A stretch of 64,000 nucleotides of DNA, taken from assembly GCF_017086405.1 (NCBI RefSeq), contig NZ_CP070973.1:3504739-3568738 (forward strand). Reading direction: 5' to 3'. Source of the DNA: Mycobacterium gordonae. Its GTDB lineage: Bacteria; Actinomycetota; Actinomycetes; Mycobacteriales; Mycobacteriaceae. The position numbers and the translations under genes were made by a program. The notes under the pieces were generated by a model that saw only the letters and a program-made list of their open reading frames with translations, had not been told where the DNA came from and made no database searches. Within the stretch, counting starts at the first letter, position 1, and each line of letters opens with the position of its first letter. Positions 39,491 to 48,225 of the stretch are shown piece after piece.

Positions 39491-41116
39491 ATGACCGCCA
39501 GCGCACTGAGCATCTTGCGATCGCCGGCGTTCACGGGCGCGGATGCGGCGGCTTTCCGCGCGGCGGGCTGGTGGACGGATACGACGCTGTCGGACGCGGT
39601 TCGCGCCAACGCGCGGCGATCACCGGACCGGATGGCCTACATCGACCATCCCGTCGGCGCCCTGACCTGGTCCGAATTGGACGCAGCGGCCGACGCGCTG
39701 GCCGGTCAGCTGGCCGGGTGGGGTGTCACCAGCGGTGACCGGGTCGCGGTCTGGCATGGTGACACCGCCGCCATCCATGTCCTGTTCGTCGCCGTCGAAC
39801 GCTGCGGTGCCGTCGTCGTCGGCATCGGCGCTCGCGCCGGCACGCGCGAGGTCGATCACCTGCTGCGCAGCACCGAACCGACACTGCTGATCACCGATCA
39901 GGATCGCAGCGCTGCCGCGGCGAAGGTGGCCGCGGCGCTGTCGACAGCGGTGCAGAAGCTCAGCGGTGTGGGTGCGGCGCTTCGCCTCGACGTCGACGCG
40001 GCGCCGGCGCCACCGAGCGCCGAGGTACAACTCGGTCCCGACGACGTCTTCCTGATCAACTCGACATCCGGCACGACCGGGCTGCCCAAGTGCGTCGTGC
40101 ACACCCAGAACCGCTGGCATTATTTCCACCAGAAGGCGGTTGCCAACGGGCTGCTCACATCCGGGGACATCTTCCTGCCCGTCGTACCGATGCCGTTCGG
40201 CTTCGGAATCTGGACCAGCCACACCAGCCCGATATATCTAGGAGCCACCACGGTACTGCTGCAGCGATTCACCGCCAAGGCGGCGTGTGAGGCGATCGCA
40301 CGGCACCGGATCACCGTATTATTCTGTGTCAGTTCGCAATTGACGATGCTGATGGCCGACCCGGTGGTCCGCGAGACGGACCTGAGCTCACTGCGGGTGG
40401 TGTTCACCGGTGGCGAATCGTTGCCGTACCGGTCGGCCTCGGCATTCGAGGAACTCACCGGAGCCACGATTTTGCAGTTCTACGGCTCCAACGAAACCGG
40501 CCTACTCAGTGGCACCACGCTGGACGACACCCTGGATCGCCGCCTGCGCACCGGCGGGCGGATCGTCCCGGAGATGCAGGTTCGCCTCTTCGACGGCGAT
40601 CGCGACGTGACGGAGAGCGGGTGCGGCCAACCCGCCTGCCGGGGTCCGGCGACCAGCCTCGGTTACCTCACCGGGCTGGAAGGGGGGACCGACCACGACA
40701 GCTTGTTCACCCGCGACGGGTGGATGCGGATGGGCGACCTCTGCGAGATCGATGCGGACGGTTACCTCAGCGTCACCGGCCGCACGTCCGACTTCATCGT
40801 GCGGGGCGGCAAGAACATCAGTGCCGCCGAGGTCGAGGACACCGCCATGACGCACCCGGCGCTGGGGTTGGCCGCTGCGGTGCCGATGCCCGATCCGGTG
40901 TTCGGTGAACGAGTCTGTCTGTACGCCGAACTCGTCGATGCCCGCACCCTCGACCTGCCCGAACTCGTCGATCATCTACTGGCGCTGGGGGTCTCCAAGG
41001 AATTGCTGCCCGAGCGGCTCATCGTTGTCGACGAGCTGCCCCGGTCGTCGGGCGGCAAGGTCGCCAAAGGTGAACTGCGCAAGAATCTTCGAGCCGATAT
41101 GGAGGCCGGCCTATGA
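39491..41116 (+). CDS. AMP-forming acyl-CoA synthetase
   Basis: A 541-residue ANL-family ligase. The P-loop is NSTSGTTGLPKCVVH near residue 195. FYGSNETGLLSG, MRMGDLCEIDADGYLSVTGR and the catalytic Lys in SSGGKVAKGELRK near the C-terminus are all present, so it should be active. It probably activates an aromatic or short/branched acid, judging from its similarity to benzoate/cyclohexane-carboxylate CoA ligases, but this is uncertain. It overlaps the downstream aldolase gene by 4 bp (ATGA), so the two are in one operon. Confidence 0.9.
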   Translation: MTASALSILRSPAFTGADAAAFRAAGWWTDTTLSDAVRANARRSPDRMAYIDHPVGALTWSELDAAADALAGQLAGWGVTSGDRVAVWHGDTAAIHVLFVAVERCGAVVVGIGARAGTREVDHLLRSTEPTLLITDQDRSAAAAKVAAALSTAVQKLSGVGAALRLDVDAAPAPPSAEVQLGPDDVFLINSTSGTTGLPKCVVHTQNRWHYFHQKAVANGLLTSGDIFLPVVPMPFGFGIWTSHTSPIYLGATTVLLQRFTAKAACEAIARHRITVLFCVSSQLTMLMADPVVRETDLSSLRVVFTGGESLPYRSASAFEELTGATILQFYGSNETGLLSGTTLDDTLDRRLRTGGRIVPEMQVRLFDGDRDVTESGCGQPACRGPATSLGYLTGLEGGTDHDSLFTRDGWMRMGDLCEIDADGYLSVTGRTSDFIVRGGKNISAAEVEDTAMTHPALGLAAAVPMPDPVFGERVCLYAELVDARTLDLPELVDHLLALGVSKELLPERLIVVDELPRSSGGKVAKGELRKNLRADMEAGL

Positions 41117-41886
41117 ACGCTCCCCGGGCGCGGCGCGGCGGGTTGGAGGTGTGGGCGCCGTCGGTAGTGCCGCCGATCGGGGCGGACCTGTCTGACGAGC
41201 AGGCGCTCGCCGTGGCGTTTCGTCACCTGGCCTCGATCGGTTTCGCCGAGAACCTGGCCGGGCACATCACGTGGCAGCGCGACGGCCAGACCGACATGCT
41301 GGTCAATCCCTGGGGCCTGTGGTGGCAGGAGCTGACCGCGTCGGACATCTGCGAGGTGGACGCCGATGCCCGCGTGGTGCGGGGCCGCTGGGATGTCACG
41401 CCGGCCATCCACATCCACACCGAACTGCACCGCGTCCGCGAGGACGCCCGGGTGGTCATCCATAACCACCCCTACTACGTCTGTGTGCTGGCTGCGCTCG
41501 GCCGGCTTCCCGAGTTGGTACATCAGACCGGATCACTGTTCCTGGACGACATGTGCCTGGTCGAGGCATACGACGGTGAGATCGATACGCCCTCTCGCGC
41601 AGCCGAATTGGCGGCCCGCATCGGTGGCGCGAATTTGACCTTGCTGGCCAATCACGGTGTCATTGCGACCGGCCGTACCCTGCCCGAAGCCGTATACCGG
41701 GCGGCATCAGTGGAGAGGGTGTGCCGGCTGGCCTACGACGTGATGCTGACCGGTGCCGAACCGTCGCGGATGAAGTGGTCGGACATGGTGGGCATGCGGG
41801 CCTCGCTGATCGAGCGCGCCGCCGACGTGTACTGGTCGGGCGCGGCGCGGATGACGATCAAGGCCGACCCCGATGTGCTCACCTAG
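41113..41886 (+). CDS. class II aldolase/adducin-family protein
   Basis: A 257-residue zinc-dependent fold protein. Metal-binding and active-site wording includes GHITWQRDGQTDMLVNPWG, AIHIHTELHRVRED, VVIHNHPYYVCVLAALG and LLANHGVIATGRTLPEAVYRA, the last containing the third His. It would cleave or decarboxylate a hydroxy-carbonyl intermediate. The overlap with the synthetase gene suggests it acts on the same pathway. A strong terminator follows six bases after the stop. Confidence 0.88.
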   Translation: MNAPRARRGGLEVWAPSVVPPIGADLSDEQALAVAFRHLASIGFAENLAGHITWQRDGQTDMLVNPWGLWWQELTASDICEVDADARVVRGRWDVTPAIHIHTELHRVREDARVVIHNHPYYVCVLAALGRLPELVHQTGSLFLDDMCLVEAYDGEIDTPSRAAELAARIGGANLTLLANHGVIATGRTLPEAVYRAASVERVCRLAYDVMLTGAEPSRMKWSDMVGMRASLIERAADVYWSGAARMTIKADPDVLT

Positions 41887-41892
41887 CCCCCG

Positions 41893-41950
41893 CGAGCAGA
41901 CGCAAAAGCCCGCCGGAGCGGACGCTCCGGCGGGCTTTTGCGTCTGCTCG
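41893..41950. terminator. 28-bp perfect inverted repeat terminator
   Basis: Two perfect 28-base arms (41893-41920 and 41923-41950) are separated by only GA. Each arm has a GC-rich core (CCGCCGGAGCG) and a short A- or T-run (AAAA/TTTT) in the stem, so it could end transcription from either side. It sits between the aldolase stop at 41886 and the amidohydrolase ATG at 41971. Confidence 0.9.
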
Positions 41951-41970
41951 TCAAAGTAAGGAGACCCGGC

Positions 41971-43239
41971 ATGAAATCGATCGACGAATTGGCCGCCGAC
42001 CTCAACTTCACCACCGCCAAGACCGGCGATCAACGCACGGTCACGTTGCTGCCGGACCCGCCCCGGGCCGCCCGCCGCTACACCTTGATCTCGGTTGACG
42101 ACCACATCGTCGAACCGCCGGATACCTTCGCCGGGCGTCTCCCACGCAAATTCGCCGACCGCGCGCCCACCGTGGTGGACACCGCCGAAGGTGGCCAGAC
42201 CTGGGTGTACGACGGGCAGGTGCTGCCCAACGTCGGCTTCAACGCGGTGGTGGGGCGGCCGGTGTCGGAGTACGGATTCGAACCCGTCCGGTTCGACGAA
42301 ATGCGCAGGGGTGCTTGGGATATCCACGACCGGATCAGCGACATGAACCTCAACGGTGTCTATGCTTCGCTGAATTTCCCGTCGTTCCTGCCCGGATTCG
42401 CCGGCCAGCGACTGCAGCAGGTGACCAACGACCGGGAGCTCGCACTGGCCTCGGTCCGCGCCTGGAACGATTGGCACCTGGAAGCGTGGGCCGGGGCGTA
42501 TCCAGGCCGGATCATTCCCTGTCAGTTGCCCTGGCTGCTGGATCCCGAGCTGGGCGCGAAGATGATCTATGAGAATGCCGAGCGCGGCTTCCACGCGATG
42601 ACGTTCAGCGAAAACCCTGCGATGCTGGGATTTCCAAGCATTCATTCGGCTCACTGGGAGCCGATGATGGCGGCCTGTGCCGAGACCGGCACGGTGGTCA
42701 ATCTGCACATCGGTTCCTCCGGCTCGTCGCCGTCGACCACGGCGGACGCGCCGCCCGATGTGCAGGGAGTGCTGTTCTTCGCCTACGCGATCTCGGCCGC
42801 GGTGGACTGGCTGTACTCGGGGTTGCCGAGCAGGTTCCCCGATCTCAAGATCTGCTTGTCCGAAGGCGGGATCGGCTGGGTCGCCGGCCTGTTGGACCGC
42901 CTGGATCACATGCTGAGCTATCACGAGATGTACGGCACCTGGCGCGCCTTGGGCGAAACACTCACGCCCGCGGAGGTATTCAAGCGCAATTTCTGGTTCT
43001 GCGCGGTCGAGGACAAGTCGTCATTCGTGCAGTACGAGCGCATCGGGGTGGACAACATCATGCTGGAAGCCGATTATCCGCACTGCGATTCGACGTGGCC
43101 GCACACCCAGCAGACCGTCCACGAGGAGATCGGCGCCCTGCCGGCCGACGTGATCCGGAAGTTAACCTGGGAGAACGCGTCTCGGCTCTACCGGCACCCG
43201 GTGCCAGCCGCGGTGCAGCGGGATCCCGACGCGTTCTAA
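41971..43239 (+). CDS. amidohydrolase-family (amidohydrolase 2) protein
   Basis: A 422-residue TIM-barrel metalloenzyme related to decarboxylases and hydrolases. The metal-binding region includes SVDDHIVEPPDTF near residue 40, LHIGSSGSSP near 250 and LEADYPHCDSTWPHT near 370. Similar mycobacterial proteins are often annotated as TIM-barrel hydrolases in aromatic or steroid degradation. AAGGAG lies eight bases before ATG 41971. It overlaps the convergent CBS gene by 4 bp at the stop codons. Confidence 0.9.
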   Translation: MKSIDELAADLNFTTAKTGDQRTVTLLPDPPRAARRYTLISVDDHIVEPPDTFAGRLPRKFADRAPTVVDTAEGGQTWVYDGQVLPNVGFNAVVGRPVSEYGFEPVRFDEMRRGAWDIHDRISDMNLNGVYASLNFPSFLPGFAGQRLQQVTNDRELALASVRAWNDWHLEAWAGAYPGRIIPCQLPWLLDPELGAKMIYENAERGFHAMTFSENPAMLGFPSIHSAHWEPMMAACAETGTVVNLHIGSSGSSPSTTADAPPDVQGVLFFAYAISAAVDWLYSGLPSRFPDLKICLSEGGIGWVAGLLDRLDHMLSYHEMYGTWRALGETLTPAEVFKRNFWFCAVEDKSSFVQYERIGVDNIMLEADYPHCDSTWPHTQQTVHEEIGALPADVIRKLTWENASRLYRHPVPAAVQRDPDAF

Positions 43240-43652
43240 CTGTTGTCGAGTTCGGCTTCCGAGCAGTAGACGCCGAGCACATCGCGGGCAGAGACGATGC
43301 CCACCAGTTCGCCGTCGCGTTCCACGAGGATGTGGCGGATGTAGCGTTCCATCATCCGGTTCGCGACTTCGTCGATGGTCGCGTCGGCATCGCACCACAC
43401 CAGTTTGGTACTGGCCACCTCGACGGCCCGGACGGCAGCAAGGTCCATTCCTGCCGCCACCGCGCGGACGATGTCGCGTTCACTCACCAGCGCGCCGGGC
43501 TTGTCGCCGTCGCCGATGACCATCGCGCCGACGTTGTCGGTCACCATTGCTCGCGCGGCGTCGGCGAGGCTCGCGTCGGCGGCAACGCGCGACACCGGAT
43601 CGCCGGTCACAGTGGAAATCGGTAAGTTCCCAACAGCAGAGAAGGCAGTCAC
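43236..43652 (-). CDS. two-CBS-domain protein (Hrp1-like)
   Basis: A 138-residue protein built from two CBS motifs (VSRVAADASLADAARAMVTDNVGAMVIGDGDKPGALVSERDIVRAV and VWCDADATIDEVANRMMERYIRHILVERDGELVGIVSARDVLGVY). Together they would bind adenosine nucleotides. Size and layout resemble Rv2626c (Hrp1), a hypoxia-induced protein. GTG 43652 starts the frame. A DosR-like box lies 34 bp upstream of the start (43686-43705), so dormancy-regulon control is plausible. Confidence 0.85.
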   Translation of the reverse strand: MTAFSAVGNLPISTVTGDPVSRVAADASLADAARAMVTDNVGAMVIGDGDKPGALVSERDIVRAVAAGMDLAAVRAVEVASTKLVWCDADATIDEVANRMMERYIRHILVERDGELVGIVSARDVLGVYCSEAELDNS

Positions 43653-43685
43653 GTCACCATGTTCGTCACGGCACGCCCGCCGGCT

Positions 43686-43705
43686 CTAGTGACTTCAGTC
43701 CCTAA
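43686..43705 (-). promoter_or_regulatory. DosR-like box
   Basis: On the minus strand this 20-mer reads TTAGGGACTGAAGTCACTAG. It matches the DosR consensus TTSGGGACTWWAGTCCCSAA at 15 of 20 positions, including the whole GGGACT half. It lies between the divergent CBS gene and esterase gene, 34 bp from the former start and 77 bp from the latter. Confidence 0.6.
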
Positions 43706-43781
43706 ATCTGGTGGCCTTGGTTACCGGTGGCCCATTGCTCCCACGGACCGACGACTACCGGCGAATGTATGGTCGACGGCG

Positions 43782-44699
43782 ATGAGCAATCAGTTTCCCG
43801 CCGACGCGTTCACCGCGCGGCAAGCGGTCGACCCCGGCCTGCGCCCGATTGCCCGAATCCTGCCCCGGGGATACGGGCTGCATCGTGGCCTGGGGGTTCC
43901 CCGCGCGCTGATGAGGCTGGCGGCCGTAACCGGACGGGAGCGCGACGTGCCGGTGGCCGCGGTCGACGCGGACGTGACCGTGCGGGTGCACCGGCCGGCC
44001 GCATTGCCCGGACCGGCGCCCGCGCTGCTGTGGATCCACGGCGGCGCAACCGTGATGGGCGGTGCCGCGCAGGAGGATCGGTACTGCCGCAAGCTCGCCC
44101 ACCTGGCCGGGGTGGCGGTGGTCGCGGTGGAGCACCGCCTGGCGCCCGAGCATCCCTATCCGGTTCCGCTGGACGACTGCTACGCGGCCCTGCTGTGGCT
44201 ACAGCGCCAACCGTGGGTCGACCCGGCCCGGATCGCGGTGGGGGGCGCGAGCGCCGGCGGCTACTTCGCGGCCGCGCTGGCCCAGCGCGCACACGACCGC
44301 GGAGACGTGCGGCCGGTGTTCCAGTTGCTGGTCTATCCGATGCTCGATGACCGCACCGGCGCGAAACCCGATGGCCGCAAACGCATTATGTGGAGCGAGC
44401 GGGACAATCAGCTGGCTTGGAAGTGGTATCTGGCCGGGGCGGACCCCGTGGAGGCGGTGCCGGCACGGCGTGCCGACTTATCGGGGCTGCCGCCCGCCTG
44501 GATCGGGGTCGGAACCCTCGACCTCTTCTATCAAGAATGCGTCTCTTATGCGCAGCGCCTGCGCGGTGCGGGCGTGGATGTGCACGAACACATCGCCGGC
44601 GGAGCGTTCCATGCCTTCGACCTGCTCGCGCCTAGCTCGCCGATTTCGTTGTCGTTCTTCGCCAGTCAGTGCCAGCATCTGCGCGACGCGCTCAGGTAA
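43782..44699 (+). CDS. alpha/beta hydrolase-fold-3 esterase/lipase (HSL family)
   Basis: A 305-residue esterase. LLWIHGGATVMGG is the oxyanion HGG motif near residue 85. GGASAGGYFAAAL near 153 holds the nucleophile Ser. The acid lies in GTLDLFYQECVSYAQ and the His in GGAFHAF. It would hydrolyse short or medium acyl esters. ATG 43782 is chosen from domain layout; the upstream frame lacks domain content. It could share the DosR-like box with the CBS gene. Confidence 0.9.
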   Translation: MSNQFPADAFTARQAVDPGLRPIARILPRGYGLHRGLGVPRALMRLAAVTGRERDVPVAAVDADVTVRVHRPAALPGPAPALLWIHGGATVMGGAAQEDRYCRKLAHLAGVAVVAVEHRLAPEHPYPVPLDDCYAALLWLQRQPWVDPARIAVGGASAGGYFAAALAQRAHDRGDVRPVFQLLVYPMLDDRTGAKPDGRKRIMWSERDNQLAWKWYLAGADPVEAVPARRADLSGLPPAWIGVGTLDLFYQECVSYAQRLRGAGVDVHEHIAGGAFHAFDLLAPSSPISLSFFASQCQHLRDALR

Positions 44700-45474
44700 C
44701 CCAATCCGGCTGCTCAGCGGTGTCGACCGCGGAGAAGTCTTTGTGGCCGAGACCGGCGACGCAGCCACCGTCGACGACGAACTCCGATCCGGTTGAGTAG
44801 CTGGATTCGTCGCTGGCGAGGTACACCACCAGGTTCGAGACTTCCTGCGGTTCGGCGATGCGGCCCAGCGCGGTCTGGAAGATATCCTCGGGCACCCATT
44901 CGGTCATCGGTGTCCTGATCAGCCCCGGGTGGACGGAATTGACGCGGATCCCGCTGGGACCGAGCTCCAGGGCGGCCGACTTGGTCAGACCCCGAACCGC
45001 GAATTTTGTTGCGGTGTAACCGTGACAGGCGATCGTACCGGCCAGTCCCTCGATGGAGGAGATGTTGATGATCGACCCCCGGCCCGCGGCCTTCATCGGC
45101 CTGACGACCGAACGGATACCGAGAAAGACGCCGGTGAGGTTGATGTCCAGGATCCGCTGCCATTCGGAAAGCTCGTATTCCTCGAGGATTCCGACATTGA
45201 TGATGCCGGCGTTGTTCACCAGAATGTCGAGCCGGCCGAATTCGGTCAGGGCGGTCTGGACAGCTGCGTCCCACAGCGCGGGATCGGTGACATCAAGGTG
45301 CAGGTAACGCGCCGCATCGCCGACTTCGGCAGCAACGGCGGCGCCCTCGTCGTCGAGGATGTCGCCGAACACCACCTTGGCACCTTCAGCGACCAGTGCC
45401 CGAACGTGGGATGCGCCCATGCCCCGGGCCCCGCCACTGATGAGAGCGACTTTGTCGGCCAACCGGTTCGGCAT
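44692..45474 (-). CDS. fabG3: FabG3-like 3alpha(20beta)-hydroxysteroid dehydrogenase (SDR)
   Basis: A 260-residue SDR strongly resembling Rv2002/FabG3, including KVALISGGARGMGASHVRALV, VVFGDILDDEG, LVNNAGIINVG, SIINISSIEGLAGT, the catalytic Y-T-A-T-K and VHPGLIRTPMTEWVPEDIF. That enzyme oxidises and reduces steroid or related hydroxyls with NAD(H). ATG 45474 follows AGGAGATTCA. Its last codons overlap the esterase end at 44692-44699. A gene for steroid ring degradation is not visible nearby, so the substrate remains open. Confidence 0.9.
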   Translation of the reverse strand: MPNRLADKVALISGGARGMGASHVRALVAEGAKVVFGDILDDEGAAVAAEVGDAARYLHLDVTDPALWDAAVQTALTEFGRLDILVNNAGIINVGILEEYELSEWQRILDINLTGVFLGIRSVVRPMKAAGRGSIINISSIEGLAGTIACHGYTATKFAVRGLTKSAALELGPSGIRVNSVHPGLIRTPMTEWVPEDIFQTALGRIAEPQEVSNLVVYLASDESSYSTGSEFVVDGGCVAGLGHKDFSAVDTAEQPDWVT

Positions 45475-45574
45475 TGAATCTCCTGACTGTTGCGCGCATC
45501 GTCCATGGTGGCACACCTCGTTGTCCGGAGGTCAGCTCGCATCACCATACATCGTCCACCTGTTCGTATGGCCC

Positions 45575-45628
45575 TGCGCACAACGCGCAAAACCTGCAGA
45601 TCACCTCTTGCGTGGCTATTGCGCACAA
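45575..45628. repeat. direct repeat TGCGCACAA upstream of fabG3 and hydrolase
   Basis: The 9-mer TGCGCACAA occurs at 45575-45583 and 45620-45628, 45 bp apart, in the divergent intergenic region between fabG3 and the hydrolase at 45720. It may be a pair of regulator half-sites. Only the repetition supports this. Confidence 0.35.
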
Positions 45629-45719
45629 GAGCGCGGCAACCACCGAAGGCCCGTAACTTCAACCGCGACAAGCAGCGGGCAACCATCTGCCCGACCAGGA
45701 CATCCGTCAGGAGTACACC

Positions 45720-46703
45720 GTGCCCGATCCGAATGCTACTGTGGGACAGTCGAATTACACCGAACGATCGGTGCTGACGCGCGACGGGGTGCGGCTGGCG
45801 GTCCGTGATTACGGCCGGCGTCAGCCGCTGCACACCGTGGTTCTCATGCACGGCCTGTGCCTGACCCAGGACAGCTGGGCCATTCAGATCCGGCAGTTGA
45901 CCAGCCGGTGGGGCAGTGCGTTGCGCATCGTGTCCTACGACCACCGTGGCCATGGCCGCTCGACCGGCGCCCCCACGGACACCTATCGTGTCGAGAGGCT
46001 GGCCGCCGATCTCGCCGATGTCCTTCAGGCATTGCGGGTTACCGGGCCGGTCACCCTGGCGGGCCATTCCCTGGGCGGGATGACCGCGCTGGCGTATCTG
46101 AGCCTGCCCGCCGCCGCACGGCCAGTGCAGCCGGAGAGCCTCGTCCTGGTCGCTGCCGCGGCCGGCCGGATATCGGAGCGGGGGCTGGGTCGCCTTTTGG
46201 CCAGTCCGACCGCGCGGGTGTTGTTCGATCTCGTCAACCGCATGCCGCGACGACCGACGGAGTCCACCATCCGGTGTGTGATACGCCCCCTGCGCGCGGC
46301 CCTGGCGAGGTATTGCGGCCGCGATATCGGCCATACCGGATTCGCCTCCCTGGCAACGGAATCGACCCGCGCCGTGGCACCCGCGACGGCAGCCGGTTTC
46401 CTGCTCAATCTCGGCGAATACGACGTTTACCATGCACTACCTTCCATCGACGCCGCGACCGTCGTCGTCAGTGGCGGCGCAGATATCACCACCCCGGATG
46501 CTCATGCCCGGGATCTGGTTGCGGCGATCCCCGGGGCGATGTACGTCCAGCAACCCGGCGCCGGGCACATGCTGCTGCTCGAGGCTCCACATTGCGTCAC
46601 CACCGCGATCAACCGCGCCATGGGTTTGCACCGGAATCCCGCGTGGACGGCGGCAAGCTGGGCGATGCGCTATGGGCTGCCGGACGCCGCCGCCGCGTCA
46701 TGA
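45720..46703 (+). CDS. alpha/beta hydrolase
   Basis: A 327-residue hydrolase. HGLCLTQDSWAIQI is the oxyanion loop near residue 45, AGHSLGGMTALAYL holds the nucleophile Ser near 120, VVSGGADITTPDAH the acid and GAGHMLLLEAP the His. All catalytic residues are present, in contrast to the hydrolase at 21798. GTG 45720 follows AGGAG. An SDR gene begins 29 bp after its stop, suggesting a shared transcript. Confidence 0.9.
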   Translation: MPDPNATVGQSNYTERSVLTRDGVRLAVRDYGRRQPLHTVVLMHGLCLTQDSWAIQIRQLTSRWGSALRIVSYDHRGHGRSTGAPTDTYRVERLAADLADVLQALRVTGPVTLAGHSLGGMTALAYLSLPAAARPVQPESLVLVAAAAGRISERGLGRLLASPTARVLFDLVNRMPRRPTESTIRCVIRPLRAALARYCGRDIGHTGFASLATESTRAVAPATAAGFLLNLGEYDVYHALPSIDAATVVVSGGADITTPDAHARDLVAAIPGAMYVQQPGAGHMLLLEAPHCVTTAINRAMGLHRNPAWTAASWAMRYGLPDAAAAS

Positions 46704-46731
46704 CCCTCACGATTCGACTACCGTCTTGCCA

Positions 46732-47529
46732 ATGAACTTAGCGGGTAAGACTGTTCTGCTCACCGGTGCGACCGGCGGTCTGGGAAGAGCGATGGCCAAG
46801 GCGCTCGCCGGGCGCGGAGCGCGGCTGATCGTGAGTTCCCGTAAACCCCGGGAACTCGACGAGTTGGTGGCCTCGCTGCCCGGCAGCGGGCACCGGACGA
46901 TCGTCAGCGATCTCGCGCAGCCCGGGGAGGGCCCTGCGCTGCTGGCCGAGGCCGGTCCGATCGACGTGTTGGTCGCCAACGCGGCGTTGCCGGCCTCGGG
47001 CAAGCTCGACAGTTTCACCGCCGAGCAGGTCGACCGGGCGCTGCGGGTCAATCTCGAGGTGCCCGTGCAGATGACCCGGGAGCTCATCCCGGCATTCACC
47101 GCACGCGGATCGGGGCACTTCGTCTACATCTCGTCGATCTCCGGCAAGACCGCGACGGCGCGCGCGTCGCTCTATGCGGCGACGAAGTTCGGTCTGCGTG
47201 GTTTCGCCCTATGCCTGCGCGACGACCTGCGGCCCGTGGGGATCGGCGTCTCGGTCGTCAGCCCGGGAGCGATCGGTGGCGCCGGGATGTTCGCCGATTC
47301 CGGTGCTTCGGCACCCCCGCTGATCGGCACCGGGACACCCGAGCAGGTCGGGGCCGCGGTGGTGAGCGCGATCGAACGCAACCGAGGCGAGGTCACCGTG
47401 GCGCCGCTGCGACAGCGCGCGTTGGCGCGGTTCGCGGCCAACGTGCCTGAACTGGCCTCCCGCCTGGTCGGGGGCGTTGCGGCGAAGGCGGCCGATGAGA
47501 TCGCCGCCGGCCAGATCGACAAGCGCTGA
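46732..47529 (+). CDS. SDR-family oxidoreductase
   Basis: A 265-residue short-chain dehydrogenase. TGATGGLG is the cofactor loop, LVANAALPASG replaces the usual NNAG motif, and FVYISSISGKTATARASLYAATKFGLRGFA contains the catalytic Ser, Tyr and Lys. The C-terminal part (about 190-265) is longer and helical, as in mycobacterial SDRs related to ketoacyl or retinol dehydrogenases. ATG 46732 is chosen by domain start. The substrate is unknown. Confidence 0.88.
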   Translation: MNLAGKTVLLTGATGGLGRAMAKALAGRGARLIVSSRKPRELDELVASLPGSGHRTIVSDLAQPGEGPALLAEAGPIDVLVANAALPASGKLDSFTAEQVDRALRVNLEVPVQMTRELIPAFTARGSGHFVYISSISGKTATARASLYAATKFGLRGFALCLRDDLRPVGIGVSVVSPGAIGGAGMFADSGASAPPLIGTGTPEQVGAAVVSAIERNRGEVTVAPLRQRALARFAANVPELASRLVGGVAAKAADEIAAGQIDKR

Positions 47530-47553
47530 GAAATCAGTGGCATCCTGGCGTTC

Positions 47554-48225
47554 GTGGGTGTCCTGTTCCGGTTGGTCGAACTGCTGCTGTTGGCCTTGCC
47601 GCTGATCGGCTTGATCGCGGCCGGCATCAAGGCGATCTCGGCCATGAACCGGCGGACAGCGGGACCCGCTGATTCGCCGGACGGCATCTCCGGCGCGCCG
47701 GCGCGGCCGTCGGCACCCGGAAACCCCGCGGCCCACTGGCAGGCGATCAAGCGCGCCATAGACGCTCATGAAAAGACCGATGCCCGCTGGCTGGAGTACG
47801 AACTCGATGCCACCCGGCTGCTGGACTTCCCGGTCATGACCGATATGCGCGAGCCGCTGACCACCCGCTTCCACCGCGCCAAATTGCGAGCTGACCTGCA
47901 CCGCCCGCTGCGGGCCGAAGACCTTTTCGATGATCGCGACGCGGCGCGCGAGTACCTCGAAGCGGTGGAAGATTACGTGACCGCATTCAACACCGCGGAA
48001 GCCGAGGCGATGCGCAGGCGCAACAGCGACTTCTCCAAAGAGGAAAGGCAGCGACTGGCGCGGGCACAGAATCTGCTGCGCATCGCCGCCGACACCGCCG
48101 CAACGACCCAGGAACGCCAGCACGCATATCAACTGGCGCGGGCCGAACTCGATGGCCTGATCGTGCTGCCCGACAACACCCGAACCAGCATCGAGCGCGG
48201 CATCCTCGGTGAGATCGGCCGTTAG
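47554..48225 (+). CDS. membrane-anchored hypothetical protein with helical domain
   Basis: A 223-residue protein starting at GTG 47554. A single N-terminal membrane helix (LVELLLLALPLIGLIAAGIKAI) is followed by a Pro/Ala linker and a long helical, charged region (about 60-215) with possible coiled-coil segments. The wording (MTDMREPLTTRFHRAKLRAD..., EDYVTAFNTAEAEAMRR) is typical of conserved actinobacterial proteins of unknown role. It overlaps the convergent NYN gene by 4 bp at the stops. Confidence 0.75.
   Translation: MGVLFRLVELLLLALPLIGLIAAGIKAISAMNRRTAGPADSPDGISGAPARPSAPGNPAAHWQAIKRAIDAHEKTDARWLEYELDATRLLDFPVMTDMREPLTTRFHRAKLRADLHRPLRAEDLFDDRDAAREYLEAVEDYVTAFNTAEAEAMRRRNSDFSKEERQRLARAQNLLRIAADTAATTQERQHAYQLARAELDGLIVLPDNTRTSIERGILGEIGR

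Noticed and set aside
41707..42924. 405-codon open frame on the minus strand
   Set aside because: It is antisense to the amidohydrolase, which has its metal-binding motifs and a good ribosome-binding site.
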